A stretch of 64,000 nt of DNA from an uncultured Clostridia bacterium (GTDB lineage Bacteria > Bacillota > Clostridia > TANB77 > CAG-508): assembly GCA_947627295.1 (NCBI GenBank), contig CANQVJ010000001.1:1-64000 (forward strand). Direction: 5' to 3'. Position 1 is the stretch's first letter, and the number at the start of each line of letters is the position of its first letter. Under the pieces are notes generated by a model. The model had not been told where the DNA came from. It saw only the letters and a program-made list of their open reading frames with translations, and did not search any database. The position numbers and the translations under genes were made by a program. Shown here in pieces: positions 1-8,660 of the stretch.

Positions 1-66
1 TAGAGTAAAGCACTGTAAATCTGTTCTCATTTGAGTACGATGGTTCGAATCCATCCCTGCCCACCA
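1..66 (+). tRNA. tRNA-Tyr (GTA), 5' end cut by window
   Basis: The 3' part of a tRNA-Tyr. The anticodon arm reads CTGTAAATCTG (anticodon GTA), followed by a long variable arm as expected for tRNA-Tyr, the T arm GGTTCGAATCC, and the acceptor strand CCTGCCC-A-CCA with an encoded CCA at 64-66. The 5' acceptor and D arm lie upstream of the window. The last 14 bases recur twice downstream, so the gene appears to have served as an attachment site. Confidence 0.9.
53..66 (+). repeat. tRNA-end repeat, copy 1 (att-like core)
   Basis: The 14-base 3' end of tRNA-Tyr (ATCCCTGCCCACCA). It recurs at 592-605 (one mismatch) and 1003-1016 (exact), each time followed by a terminator-like hairpin. This is the pattern left by tRNA-targeted integration or by duplication of the tRNA 3' end. 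Confidence 0.75.
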
Positions 67-70
67 AAAG

Positions 71-96
71 CAGTTCTGTTCGAACTGTTTTTTTTT
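71..96 (+). terminator. Rho-independent terminator of tRNA-Tyr
   Basis: Perfect hairpin CAGTTC-TGTTC-GAACTG directly followed by nine T residues, five bases after the tRNA CCA. The same hairpin recurs at 610-632 and, degraded, near 1021-1042. Confidence 0.9.
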
Positions 97-237
97 GTAA
101 AAATCAGAAAAAAATATTGACAAATGTTAATATTTGAAACATAATACAAACAAAAGTTTTGGTAAATAATAAATGTAGTTTTATAAATAGTAGTATATGA
201 AGTAAAAACTAAATATTTATAAAAGGAAGTGTTGTTA

Positions 238-525
238 ATGAAAAATAGTAAGCTAGAAACAATTTCAAATCTTTTTGAAGGAAAAGAAATAAGAAGTGTT
301 TGGGATGCAGAAAAAGAAGAATACTATTTTAGTATAGTTGATGTAATTGGAGCTTTAACTAAAAGTGAAAGAGCAAGGAAATATTGGAACGATTTGAAAA
401 TTAAATTAAAACAAGAAGGTAGTCAACTGTCCGAAAAAATCGGACAGTTGAAAATGAAAGCAAGTGATGGTAAATTTAAAGAAACAGTTAGACTCTGGTA
501 TGGAAAGAATAATGAGTGTTTATGA
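238..525 (+). pseudogene. BRO-N/DinD-like antirepressor fragment, copy 1
   Basis: N-terminal part of a phage antirepressor / damage-inducible protein D type protein. The opening residues include FEGKEIRSVWD and FSIVDVIGALT, which are typical of the BRO-N fold. The start at 238 follows a GGAAG ribosome binding site. The frame ends after about 95 residues, whereas family members run to 200-300. Codons after LWYG match a second downstream copy only in another frame, so the gene carries a deletion or frameshift. An 11-bp perfect inverted repeat (424-434 with 440-450) lies inside the coding region. Contains no CGG recoding site. Probably a remnant of an integrated element; any remaining function is unknown. 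Confidence 0.65.
424..450 (+). repeat. Inverted repeat inside BRO-N-like gene
   Basis: Arms CAACTGTCCGA (424-434) and TCGGACAGTTG (440-450), loop of five A. It encodes the segment QLSEKIGQL. The equivalent position in the next copy holds different sequence but again self-complementary hairpins. Confidence 0.85.
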
Positions 526-603
526 TAGAACAAGAAAAACCGAATAAGAAAGAAGATAAAATAATATTATAATAGTAAGAAAAGATATATAATCCCTGCC
601 CAC
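481..603 (+). repeat. Long direct repeat, copy A
   Basis: About 122 bases (from GAAACAGTTAG to the tRNA-end repeat) nearly identical to 892-1014. It covers the 3' end of the BRO-N-like fragment, the AT-rich intergenic stretch and the tRNA-end sequence. Marks tandem duplication or serial integration. Confidence 0.85.
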
Positions 604-632
604 TAATGGCAGTTCTGTTCGAACTGTTTTTT
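592..632 (+). repeat. tRNA-end repeat plus terminator, copy 2
   Basis: ATCCCTGCCCACTA (592-605, one mismatch to the tRNA end) followed by the hairpin CAGTTC-TGTTC-GAACTG (610-626) and six T residues. There is no tRNA body upstream, so this is a transferred tRNA 3' end. Confidence 0.8.
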
Positions 633-682
633 GTGTATAAAACGCCATTAAAACAAAATTTTGATGCTTTTCTGAAAATATA

Positions 683-970
683 TTGATTTTATTAGAATTT
701 GGATGTCAAATAAAAATTTATTTAATTTTTATAGTTAATGGGAAGAATTATATAATGATAATTTTAATTCTGTGGAATTACATAGAATTAAAATTGAAGC
801 AAGAAGGAAGTGAACTGACTACAAAATGTAGTCAGTTGCACGAAAATATCGTGCAACTGAAAATAAAATCTAAAAAGAGGGTAAATTTAGAGAAACAGTT
901 AGGCTTTGGTATGGAAAGAATAATGAGTGTTTATGATAGAACAAGAAAAGCCGAACAAGAAAGAAGATAA
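683..970 (+). pseudogene. BRO-N/DinD-like fragment, copy 2
   Basis: Second decayed copy. The recognisable part starts near 776 (IELKLKQEGSEL) and ends with FGMERIMSVYDRTRK, which corresponds to the region out of frame in copy 1. The N-terminal BRO-N core is missing, so the visible start is not the original one. Two overlapping inverted repeats (813-837 and 833-859) occupy the position of the single hairpin of copy 1. Not expected to be functional. Confidence 0.6.
813..859 (+). repeat. Two overlapping inverted repeats
   Basis: First hairpin: AACTGACTACA (813-823) with TGTAGTCAGTT (827-837). Second hairpin: CAGTTGCACGA (833-843) with TCGTGCAACTG (849-859). They share the bases CAGTT. The sequence differs from the copy 1 hairpin but 11-bp arms are kept. 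Confidence 0.85.
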
Positions 971-1014
971 AATAATATTATAATAGTAAGAAAAGATATA
1001 TAATCCCTGCCCAC
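892..1014 (+). repeat. Long direct repeat, copy B
   Basis: Near-identical counterpart of 481-603, ending in an exact copy of the tRNA end (1003-1016). Confidence 0.85.
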
Positions 1015-1342
1015 CAACGACGTTTCTGTTCGAACTTTTTTTTTGTGCAAAAAATAAGAAAAAAGTGAGTTATCGACAAAATGTCGACAACTGAAATTAA
1101 AATCAGGATATGGAAAGTCATTGAAAATACAATAGATTAACCACTACTCACCAAAAGTAAAAGTTGATATTACTAGGTTTTAGCAATATCAACCTTTTTT
1201 CTAAGTTCTTTTGGTTCAAGAAGGTTTAGGTAGGGTGGTACTACACGAAAGTTTTGATATAGTTATTATTGGACTGCTGTAATGGCACCGATAAAATAAT
1301 CAAAATCAAACTAAAAAATAAGAAAGTTAAATAGTAAAAATT
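1003..1342 (+). other. Third decayed unit; no gene seen
   Basis: Holds an exact tRNA-end repeat (1003-1016), a degraded terminator hairpin, a third hairpin remnant of the BRO-N-like gene (GTTATCGACA 1069-1078 with TGTCGACAAC 1082-1091, one mismatch), and another degenerate tRNA-end-like sequence near 1141-1156. Around 1230-1245 AGGGTGGTAC resembles the conserved T-box antiterminator motif, but no specifier stem or downstream gene is visible. I see no coding region here. Confidence 0.55.
1163..1202 (+). terminator. Rho-independent terminator
   Basis: Stem GTTGATATT (1163-1171) with AATATCAAC (1185-1193), followed by a run of T from 1195. Confidence 0.8.
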
Positions 1343-2617
1343 TTAATTCCAGTAAACACTATATGTATTAGCATCTTTTTCGACTTTATAACCCATATAT
1401 TCAAATAATGATATTGCTACATCTGAATTTGTTGAATATTTATCTTTCATAATATAATTTGTAAATTCTTTATTTTCATCATTTGAAAGTTTGCCTATAT
1501 CTCCATAAATTAATGCATATTTTATAAAAATTTTTATACCATTTTCTAAAGGCAATGAATTTATAGTTTCATTTGTATAGTTACTTTCATTAAGTCTTGC
1601 TAAAATAATTGCATATTGATATTTTTTAATAAATAAATTGTATAATATTTCTTCTTTACTATATGTTTTTATAATTTCAGATATGTTTACTATTTTACCA
1701 CTTTGCTTATTTGTTTTTTCTCGATATTCTTCCTGAAAATCATCTAATATAGCTACACATTTATTTTTTTCTTCCTCTTTTAATTTTATAAATTCATTAT
1801 ACCAATTGGAATCTTCTTCTTTAAGAGCTTCTTCAAATAATACTTTTTTAGAAGTTGCTTTATAAAAACTTTCCATATTGTCAACATAATAATATATATG
1901 AACATAGTTAGCTCCACTGTTTGTAAAACTATCTAAACTTGAATACATTGTTTTATTAGGAAGTGGAAATGCTTTTTCATCTCTTAAATACTCGTAAACT
2001 TTATCTAAATAACTTACTTTTATTGCATAATTGATATTTTGAGCTTCTAATGAATTATATCTTGCGTATGTTATTCCTATAATTTTATTTTTATCATTTA
2101 ACAAAACTCCACCACTACTTCCTGGAGATATAGGGGCAGTTATTCTTATTTGAAAGTCATCATCTGCATTACTAATTATTCCGTTAGAAACTGTATTTAA
2201 TTCCCCTTGAGGTGAACCAATGGCAGTACATTTGTCTCCGGCTTTTAAAACAGATTTATCTATTTGTATTGGTTTAAATGAAAAATTTCCACTAAGTATA
2301 GCTAAGTCATCTGAGCTTATAAAAAGTTCTATTTTTTGAACATCATATTCATTTTTATTATCATCAATTATTTTAATTTTTTTTGCGCCTTGTATGACAT
2401 GAAAGTTTGTGATAATATAGTTTTCTTTGTATGCACAGAATCCACTTCCAGTTGATAATAATTCATCATTTTCATCAAAGGTTTCTATCATTACAACGGA
2501 ATCTTTTACGGTTTCTATATCTTGTTTTGAAGTATTAATAAATATAATTCCAAAAATAACTCCTATAATTATAATTAAAATAATTATTTTTACTTTTTTA
2601 TTATTAAATTTTTTCAT
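1343..2617 (-). CDS. Membrane-anchored trypsin-like serine protease (HtrA-like core)
   Basis: About 424 residues. One N-terminal membrane anchor (residues about 8-30, rich in Ile) is followed by a chymotrypsin-fold protease domain. The catalytic triad is visible: His in ITNFHVI, Asp in SSDDLAIL and Ser in SPGSSGGVL, with oxyanion-loop context typical of HtrA/DegP enzymes. No PDZ domain is recognisable; the C-terminal 200 residues are unassigned. The start at 2617 is chosen because the predicted promoter -10 box (2653-2658) lies inside the longer ORF, and AGGAG precedes this ATG. The active site probably faces outward. The gene stands alone. No CGG codon in frame. Confidence 0.8.
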   Translation of the reverse strand: MKKFNNKKVKIIILIIIIGVIFGIIFINTSKQDIETVKDSVVMIETFDENDELLSTGSGFCAYKENYIITNFHVIQGAKKIKIIDDNKNEYDVQKIELFISSDDLAILSGNFSFKPIQIDKSVLKAGDKCTAIGSPQGELNTVSNGIISNADDDFQIRITAPISPGSSGGVLLNDKNKIIGITYARYNSLEAQNINYAIKVSYLDKVYEYLRDEKAFPLPNKTMYSSLDSFTNSGANYVHIYYYVDNMESFYKATSKKVLFEEALKEEDSNWYNEFIKLKEEEKNKCVAILDDFQEEYREKTNKQSGKIVNISEIIKTYSKEEILYNLFIKKYQYAIILARLNESNYTNETINSLPLENGIKIFIKYALIYGDIGKLSNDENKEFTNYIMKDKYSTNSDVAISLFEYMGYKVEKDANTYSVYWN

Positions 2618-2652
2618 TTTTAAAACTTTACTCCTAATATACATTTGTGTAA

Positions 2653-2701
2653 ATAATATCACATGTTTATACTTTAATCAAATAAAAAGTTTGATTAAAG
2701 T
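2653..2701 (-). promoter_or_regulatory. Promoter with palindromic operator for the protease
   Basis: On the minus strand TTGATT (rc at 2676-2681), a 17-base spacer and TATTAT (rc at 2653-2658). A perfect 12-bp inverted repeat, ACTTTAATCAAA (2671-2682) with TTTGATTAAAGT (2690-2701), overlaps the -35 box, as expected for a repressor operator. Confidence 0.65.
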
Positions 2702-2739
2702 AATATAAAATATAAAAATTATGTAAAAGTATTGATATA

Positions 2740-2762
2740 CTGGTTCCATACTGTGGAACCAG
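2740..2762. repeat. Inverted repeat in intergenic region
   Basis: CTGGTTCCA (2740-2748) with TGGAACCAG (2754-2762), loop TACTG. No T tract follows, so it is more likely a protein-binding site or a weak hairpin than a terminator. Confidence 0.55.
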
Positions 2763-2917
2763 TTGAACTGAATACACAATGATTTTATAATATCTTTTTA
2801 TTTTTTAACCAGCAATAAAGTTAAAAAATGTAATTTGTATTTTCCACAAAAATGTGATAATATTTTATTAGGTTATTTTAAGAAAGAAAAATAAATGTAA
2901 GAAAGGAGAGGTAAGTA

Positions 2918-4105
2918 ATGAGATTTTTAGATTTTATGGAAGAAAATGAATTAGTTTTAACCAATTACAACGATACTACAATAATAGATGTTGTTAGAAC
3001 TATATATAATTTATGTGGTACAAGTTTTGCTTATAATAAAAAGATGGATCAGTTAAAAGAAATAATAAAACCTAAAAAACATATTTTATTTATTTTGTCA
3101 GACGGAATGGGAAGCAATCTAATAGATTCACTCCCTAGCAATTCAATATTAAAAAGAAACAAAAAATTAGATATTCAAACTGTAAATCCGTCAACTACAG
3201 GATGTGCAATTCCTTCGATTTTGACTGGAGAATATCCAGAAGTGCATGGTATGTTAGGGTGGCTTTCATATTATAGAGAGAAAAAGATTGAATATTTACC
3301 AGTTCTTTTTACAGAGAGAAGAACCAAGAAGAATTTGATAGATTTAAAAATTAGTAGTAAAGAAATATTTAGAACAGAATCAGTTTTAAATGTTTTGAAC
3401 AAAAAAACTTATGCACTATTTCCAACAGAAATTAAAGATTCAGTTTTTTCAAAATTTGCACTTAACAAAGGAAAAAGGTTAGGCTATACTTCAATTGAAG
3501 ATGCTTTTGATATATATAGTAATGTTATAAAACAAAAAAATACAGAAACATTTACATATATGTATTTACCACATATAGATAATACATCTCATGAATTTGG
3601 TGTGTTTAGTTCGGAAGTATATAGTGTATTAAACACTATTGAAAATCAATTAGAGAATATTAAGATTGACGATGATTTAGAAATAATTATAGTAGCTGAT
3701 CATGGTCAGACGGATGTACTGAAAAAAGGATATAAATTAGACTTTAAAAAATATGAAGAATTTTTTTATGCATATCCAGGAATTGATTCAGGAACTGCTA
3801 CTTACTATATAAAAGAAAAAAAGGCAAAAGAATTTGAAGAAACCTTCAATAATGATTTTAAAGATAAAATGTTTTTGTTTAAAACAGATGAATTAGTAGA
3901 AAATAATGTATTTGGTCAAGAAGGATTATCTGATTATATGAGGAGTAATTTAGGAGAGTATATAAGTATATGCAAAAAAGGAGAATATTTTATCAATTCA
4001 GAAGAGGATGATGAACTATTAAATAATATGAAAGGCATACATTCTGGATTTAGTAAAGATGAAATAATAACCCCTCTTATAATACTAAATAGTGGAAAGG
4101 AGTGA
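2918..4105 (+). CDS. Alkaline-phosphatase-superfamily phosphodiesterase/nucleotide pyrophosphatase
   Basis: 395 residues. Metal-site motifs of the type I phosphodiesterase/nucleotide pyrophosphatase family: LSDGMGS near residue 60 (first metal Asp), the nucleophile region NPSTTGCAIPS near 90 (Thr), HIDNTSHEFG near 220 and ADHGQT near 258 (metal-binding Asp and His). No signal peptide, so cytoplasmic. Start ATG follows GAAAGGAGAGG. It is the first gene of a run with the Fe-alcohol dehydrogenase and the NRPS-like gene, so it may hydrolyse a phosphoester or phosphonate intermediate there; the substrate cannot be read from sequence. No CGG in frame. Confidence 0.75.
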   Translation: MRFLDFMEENELVLTNYNDTTIIDVVRTIYNLCGTSFAYNKKMDQLKEIIKPKKHILFILSDGMGSNLIDSLPSNSILKRNKKLDIQTVNPSTTGCAIPSILTGEYPEVHGMLGWLSYYREKKIEYLPVLFTERRTKKNLIDLKISSKEIFRTESVLNVLNKKTYALFPTEIKDSVFSKFALNKGKRLGYTSIEDAFDIYSNVIKQKNTETFTYMYLPHIDNTSHEFGVFSSEVYSVLNTIENQLENIKIDDDLEIIIVADHGQTDVLKKGYKLDFKKYEEFFYAYPGIDSGTATYYIKEKKAKEFEETFNNDFKDKMFLFKTDELVENNVFGQEGLSDYMRSNLGEYISICKKGEYFINSEEDDELLNNMKGIHSGFSKDEIITPLIILNSGKE

Positions 4106-4113
4106 ATGCAAAA

Positions 4114-5271
4114 ATGATAATTAATATACCAACAAAGATATGTTTTGGAGAAGAAAATTTAAGTTGTTTAGCAAATGAATATAAAAAAGAAAAAGTCTTG
4201 ATAGTAACAAGCAAAAGCAAGAGAATAACATCAACAGACACATATAAGACATTAATCAAACTATTGGAAAAGAACAATACAGATTACGCAATAATATCAA
4301 ACGTGACTGGAAATCCAGAAAAAAAAGAAGTAGATGAAGGTATTAAAGAATGTATAACTAATAAATGTACGGCAATAATTGCAATTGGAGGAGGTAGTAC
4401 AATAGATGTAGCTAAAACAATTGCTTTTGGTACAACCAATCCTGATTATTGGAGATATTTTGAAAATCCGGAACAGGAAGCAAACAAACCTCTTAGAATA
4501 TCGGTAATAAATACTACAGCTGGTACAGGTAGTGAAATAAATTGTTTTTCAGTAATAACAAATGAAAATAAAAAAATGGGATTGTACTCTGAAATGTTAT
4601 ATCCAGAAATGACAATAATCATACCAAAATTAATGTGTACATTACCATATAAAAATACATTTTACCAATTACTTGACTGTTTATTTCATGCCGTAGAGAG
4701 CTTTTTGTCAATAAATGCAAATGAGTTCAGCATTAACTGTGCTGAAACATGTATGAAACTATGTTTGGAAAATTTGCCTCTAATAAAAACAAATTTAAAA
4801 GATATAAAATTTCGAGAAAGCCTTGCAGTGGCAAGTTTATTTTCTGCTTGTTCGGATATGTATGGTGGATGTTTGTCTATTCATTCACTAGGACATGCGA
4901 TTTGTGCTTATCATGAAGAAATTTTACATGGAGAAGCAATTGCTATTATACTAAATAAATATTACGAACATATGGAAAAATTGGGAGATAATAAGCTGAA
5001 GAATAAGTTTAAAAAATTATCAAGAATTTTTAGTTTATACTTAAATGAACCAGAAAAAGAAATGTTTTATCAATATTTCGAGGATATAATATTTAAGCTT
5101 TATTGCAATGAAAAGTTATATTTAAAGTCTTATAATATTAAAGTTGAAGAATTGGATAAAATCGTTAAAAATTCGAGAACATATGTTGGAGAGTTATATA
5201 ATAATAATCCAGTCAACATGACAGATGAAATATGCAAAGAAATATTAAAAGAAAGTTATGGAGGATGTTAA
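4114..5271 (+). CDS. Iron-containing (type III) alcohol dehydrogenase
   Basis: About 385 residues. Fe-ADH signatures: AIGGGSTIDVAK near residue 90 (NAD(P) binding), TTAGTGSE near 135, and the metal-ligand region with His in DCLFHAVES, SLGHAICAY and ILHGEAIAI. Reduces an aldehyde or oxidises an alcohol with NAD(P)H. The start at 4114 is preferred over the overlapping GTG at 4102, which lies within the AAAGGAG ribosome binding site. Coupled to the phosphodiesterase upstream and the NRPS-like reductase downstream. The reductase domain next door releases aldehydes, so this enzyme could reduce that product (inference). No CGG in frame. Confidence 0.82.
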   Translation: MIINIPTKICFGEENLSCLANEYKKEKVLIVTSKSKRITSTDTYKTLIKLLEKNNTDYAIISNVTGNPEKKEVDEGIKECITNKCTAIIAIGGGSTIDVAKTIAFGTTNPDYWRYFENPEQEANKPLRISVINTTAGTGSEINCFSVITNENKKMGLYSEMLYPEMTIIIPKLMCTLPYKNTFYQLLDCLFHAVESFLSINANEFSINCAETCMKLCLENLPLIKTNLKDIKFRESLAVASLFSACSDMYGGCLSIHSLGHAICAYHEEILHGEAIAIILNKYYEHMEKLGDNKLKNKFKKLSRIFSLYLNEPEKEMFYQYFEDIIFKLYCNEKLYLKSYNIKVEELDKIVKNSRTYVGELYNNNPVNMTDEICKEILKESYGGC

Positions 5272-5272
5272 A

Positions 5273-8200
5273 ATGTATATTATAAAGGAAAAGAAAAAGT
5301 ATACGGCAATTGAAACTGCTATAGCATACTATACATATATTTTACATACAAAAGTAGATGCTGATAGTAATAATATATTTTTTGTTTATTGTGAAAATAA
5401 TAAATATTATCATGTAAAGTGTGATGTTCAAACACGGAGATACATTTAAAGATATAATTAATAATGTTAAAATCAAGGAAGTAGTATCGTCAAAAAAATT
5501 ATTTGATAAAAGGCAAGTTTTTAGTATGATATTATTGTTGGATGATAACTATAATAAAGAATTTGCTAATAAATTTGATGTTGCACTAAAATATTCAAAT
5601 GATACATACGAATTAGAATTTTTAGAAAATCAAATACAAAAATTCACATATATGCAAAAATCAAATTTTGAGAAATACTTTTTTAGAACAGTTGAAAAAA
5701 TTATAGATAATAAAATGTGCAAAATCGAAGAATTTTCTATTCTCGAAGAAAATGAAAAGGAATACTTGCGTAACTTATATAGCAGTTCAAAAAAAGATTA
5801 TGATGAGAATTTAACGGTAGTTGAATGCTTTAAAAAGAATGTTAAAGAAAGACCAAAAGATATTTGTGTTATTTTTGAAGATCAAAAATATACTTATGAA
5901 TATATGGATAAAAAATCAGATGAATTAGCATATTATTTAACAAAAAGAGGTATCAAAAAGCAACAAAGAGTTATGATATATATGGATAGAAGTGAGAAAA
6001 TAATTATATCTATATTAGCAATATTGAAATGCCAATGTGTTTATGTACCTATTGATATTTCAACACCTATTGAGAGGATTAATGTTATATATCAAGATGC
6101 TTCTCCTTTTTGTATTTTAGTTGATGATATTTCAAAAGATATTATTAAATCAAATAGTTTTAATACAATAAATATATTAGATATTGAAGAAAAAAATAGT
6201 GTTTCATTAAAAGAATTTGCTTCAAATTATAATTCTAACAAAGAGGATTATTGTTATATAATCTATACTTCTGGAACTACAGGAAAACCTAAGGGTGTAG
6301 CAATAAGAAATAGGAATATAGCTAACTTTATTTCCAATAATATAATTATAGAAAATCTAAGAAATAAAAAGACTGCAACATTAGTGGCTGTTAATAAAAT
6401 CGGATTTGATGCTTTTGTTGGAGATATATTATTGCCTTTAGGGACAGGAATAAAAATTTTAATGACTTCTACAGAAGAGCTTAATAATCCTAAAAAACTA
6501 TTAAACTCTGTAAGAAAATACAATGGTAATATCATACAAACTACACCAACAAGAATTAGCTTATCTTTCCTTGAAACTGATCCAAAATCATTAAAGAATT
6601 TTCAGGTAATAGTATCTGGAGGTGAATTACTTGTTGATGAAATAGCAAACAAGGTTACTCAGAATAGCAACGCAGTATTTATAAATATCTATGGCCCTAC
6701 AGAAACTACAGTATGGGCAACATGTGCAATAGTATCAAAAAATGAATATGGAATTGGTAAGCCTGTTCAAAATGCAAACTGTTTTATCTTTAATAAATAT
6801 ATGAAGTTTGTTCCTAATGGAGAACAAGGAATAATATATATTGCTGGTGCAGGTTTAGGTTCATATTGTTTTGATAAAGAAAAAAACAAACAAAAATATA
6901 TAAAAAGTAAAGAAGCAAAAGAAGAAATATACGATAGTGGAGATATTGGATATATAGATGAAAATAATGTTTTGATTTTTTGTGAAAGAATTGATACACA
7001 AGTAAAAATAAATGGTGTGAGAATTGAATTAGAAGAAATTGAATCAGTAGCATTACAATTGGATTATGTAATGGAATGTGTTTCTATTGTAAAGGAATTG
7101 CCAAACTTAGGTAAAGTATTACTTTTATATTATAAATCTCAAAAAAACAAAAATTATGATAATGAAATTAGAAAATATTTAATTAGAAGATTACCTGCTA
7201 CATATATACCTAGATTTTTTATTAAATTAGATAAAATGCCAGTAACATTAACTCATAAAATAGATAGAAAAAAATTACCAATACCAAAAGAAAATTCAGA
7301 AACCACACAATTAGTTTTGCCAACAAACGAGATAGAAAATTGTATTTATAAAGCATTTTTAAAATGTAATAATAAAAATAAAATAGGAGTTTTAACTAAT
7401 ATAACAGGTCTGTATGATTCTTTAGATATCATTAAAGTGTATTGTGAACTTTTAGAATTAGGATATAGTTTTGATATTAAAACATTAACAGAATCTGATA
7501 CTATTAGAGAAATGGCTATAAAATATAACAACTCTAATGATGTAAATAAAAAAGAATATCCTCAAACTTTCTTTAATGAATATGATGATATTAATAATTA
7601 TAATAATATACTATTAACAGGTGTTACAGGTTTTTTAGGAATACATATACTTCAAGAAATCTTGAAAAGTACAAAAAGCAATATAATTTGCTTTGTACAC
7701 AATATAAAAAATTTAAGAGAAATATATGAAGATTATCATATGAACATACCATATAATCAAAAAAGGATAAAGGTTATAAAAGGTTCACTTGAAAAACCAA
7801 ATTTTGGACTTAATGAAAGAGATTCAGAAATTATTAATAAGGCTGATTGTATTATTAATTGTGCGGCATATGTTAATTATTATGGTAATAAAAAAATATA
7901 TATGGATTCTAATATTGAATCAGTGAAAAATTTAATTGATTTTGCTATTAATAAAAATATAGTATTAAATCATATTAGTACTTTAAGTGTATTAGGAGAG
8001 GAAGAGATAAGAGACAAAATATGTGAAAAAGATTTATGGTTTAATCAGAATATAGATTCAAATCAATATGTAAAATCGAAATTTTTAGCAGAAATAGAAA
8101 TAAAAAAGGCAGCACAAAAAGGATTACAATATAGAGTGTTCAGAATAGGAAGATTAACATGGAGAGTAGAAGATAAAAAATTCCAGAAAAATTTTGATTC

Positions 8201-8630
8201 AAATGAATTTTATAATTCATTAAAATTATTTATTGAGATGAAGCAAGTGCCTAAAAATATTATGGATACGATTATAGAGATTTCACCAATTGAATATTGT
8301 GCTAAAGCAATATGTAAATTGACACACCAAAATAGACTTAATGGAGTCTTTCACGTTTATAATGATAATTTTTTAACAATGCGAGAAATTATAGAATATC
8401 TAAATAATTATGGATGTAAAATAGAAGTTGTTAATTCAAGGGAGTTTATGAAAAATTTCACAGAAAGAAAAGATGAAATAAAAACTAGAAATATGATACA
8501 TATATATAATAATAAATATAAAATGGAATCAAATTCATCAATAGATAATAATATTACAAAAAACATATTAAACTCTTGCAACTTTAAATGGCCTATAATT
8601 ACACAAGATTATTTTAATATATTCAAATAA
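5273..8630 (+). CDS. NRPS-like A-PCP-reductase protein, one CGG +1 recoding site
   Basis: One protein of about 1119 residues when the CGG at 5435-5437 is read as C + GGA (Gly): the small frame ending QTRRYI becomes QTGDTFKDI and joins the long frame. Domains in order: truncated condensation-like N-terminus (1-180), adenylation domain (A3 YTSGTTGKPKG, A5 NIYGPTETT, A7 YDSGDIGY, A10 region KIDRKKLP), carrier domain with phosphopantetheine Ser in LYDSLDII, and a NAD(P)-dependent thioester reductase (LLTGVTGFLG). Such enzymes activate an amino or carboxylic acid and release it as an aldehyde or alcohol. Start 5273 follows GGAGG that overlaps the upstream stop. Adenylation specificity was not derived. 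Confidence 0.85.
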
Positions 8631-8631
8631 A

Positions 8632-8660
8632 AATAGTAGAGCTTTTTCTACTATTTTTTA
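8632..8660. terminator. Bidirectional terminator between convergent genes
   Basis: Stem AATAGTAGA (8632-8640) with TCTACTATT (8647-8655), T run after it and A run before it. Serves the NRPS-like gene and the convergent aminotransferase. Confidence 0.8.

Noticed and set aside
1225-1250. T-box riboswitch
   Set aside because: Only the AGGGTGGTAC-like motif is seen; no specifier loop, terminator pair or downstream synthetase or amino acid gene follows.
2918-8630. Phosphonate biosynthesis cluster
   Set aside because: The phosphodiesterase and Fe-alcohol dehydrogenase would fit, but no PEP mutase or phosphonopyruvate decarboxylase is in the window.
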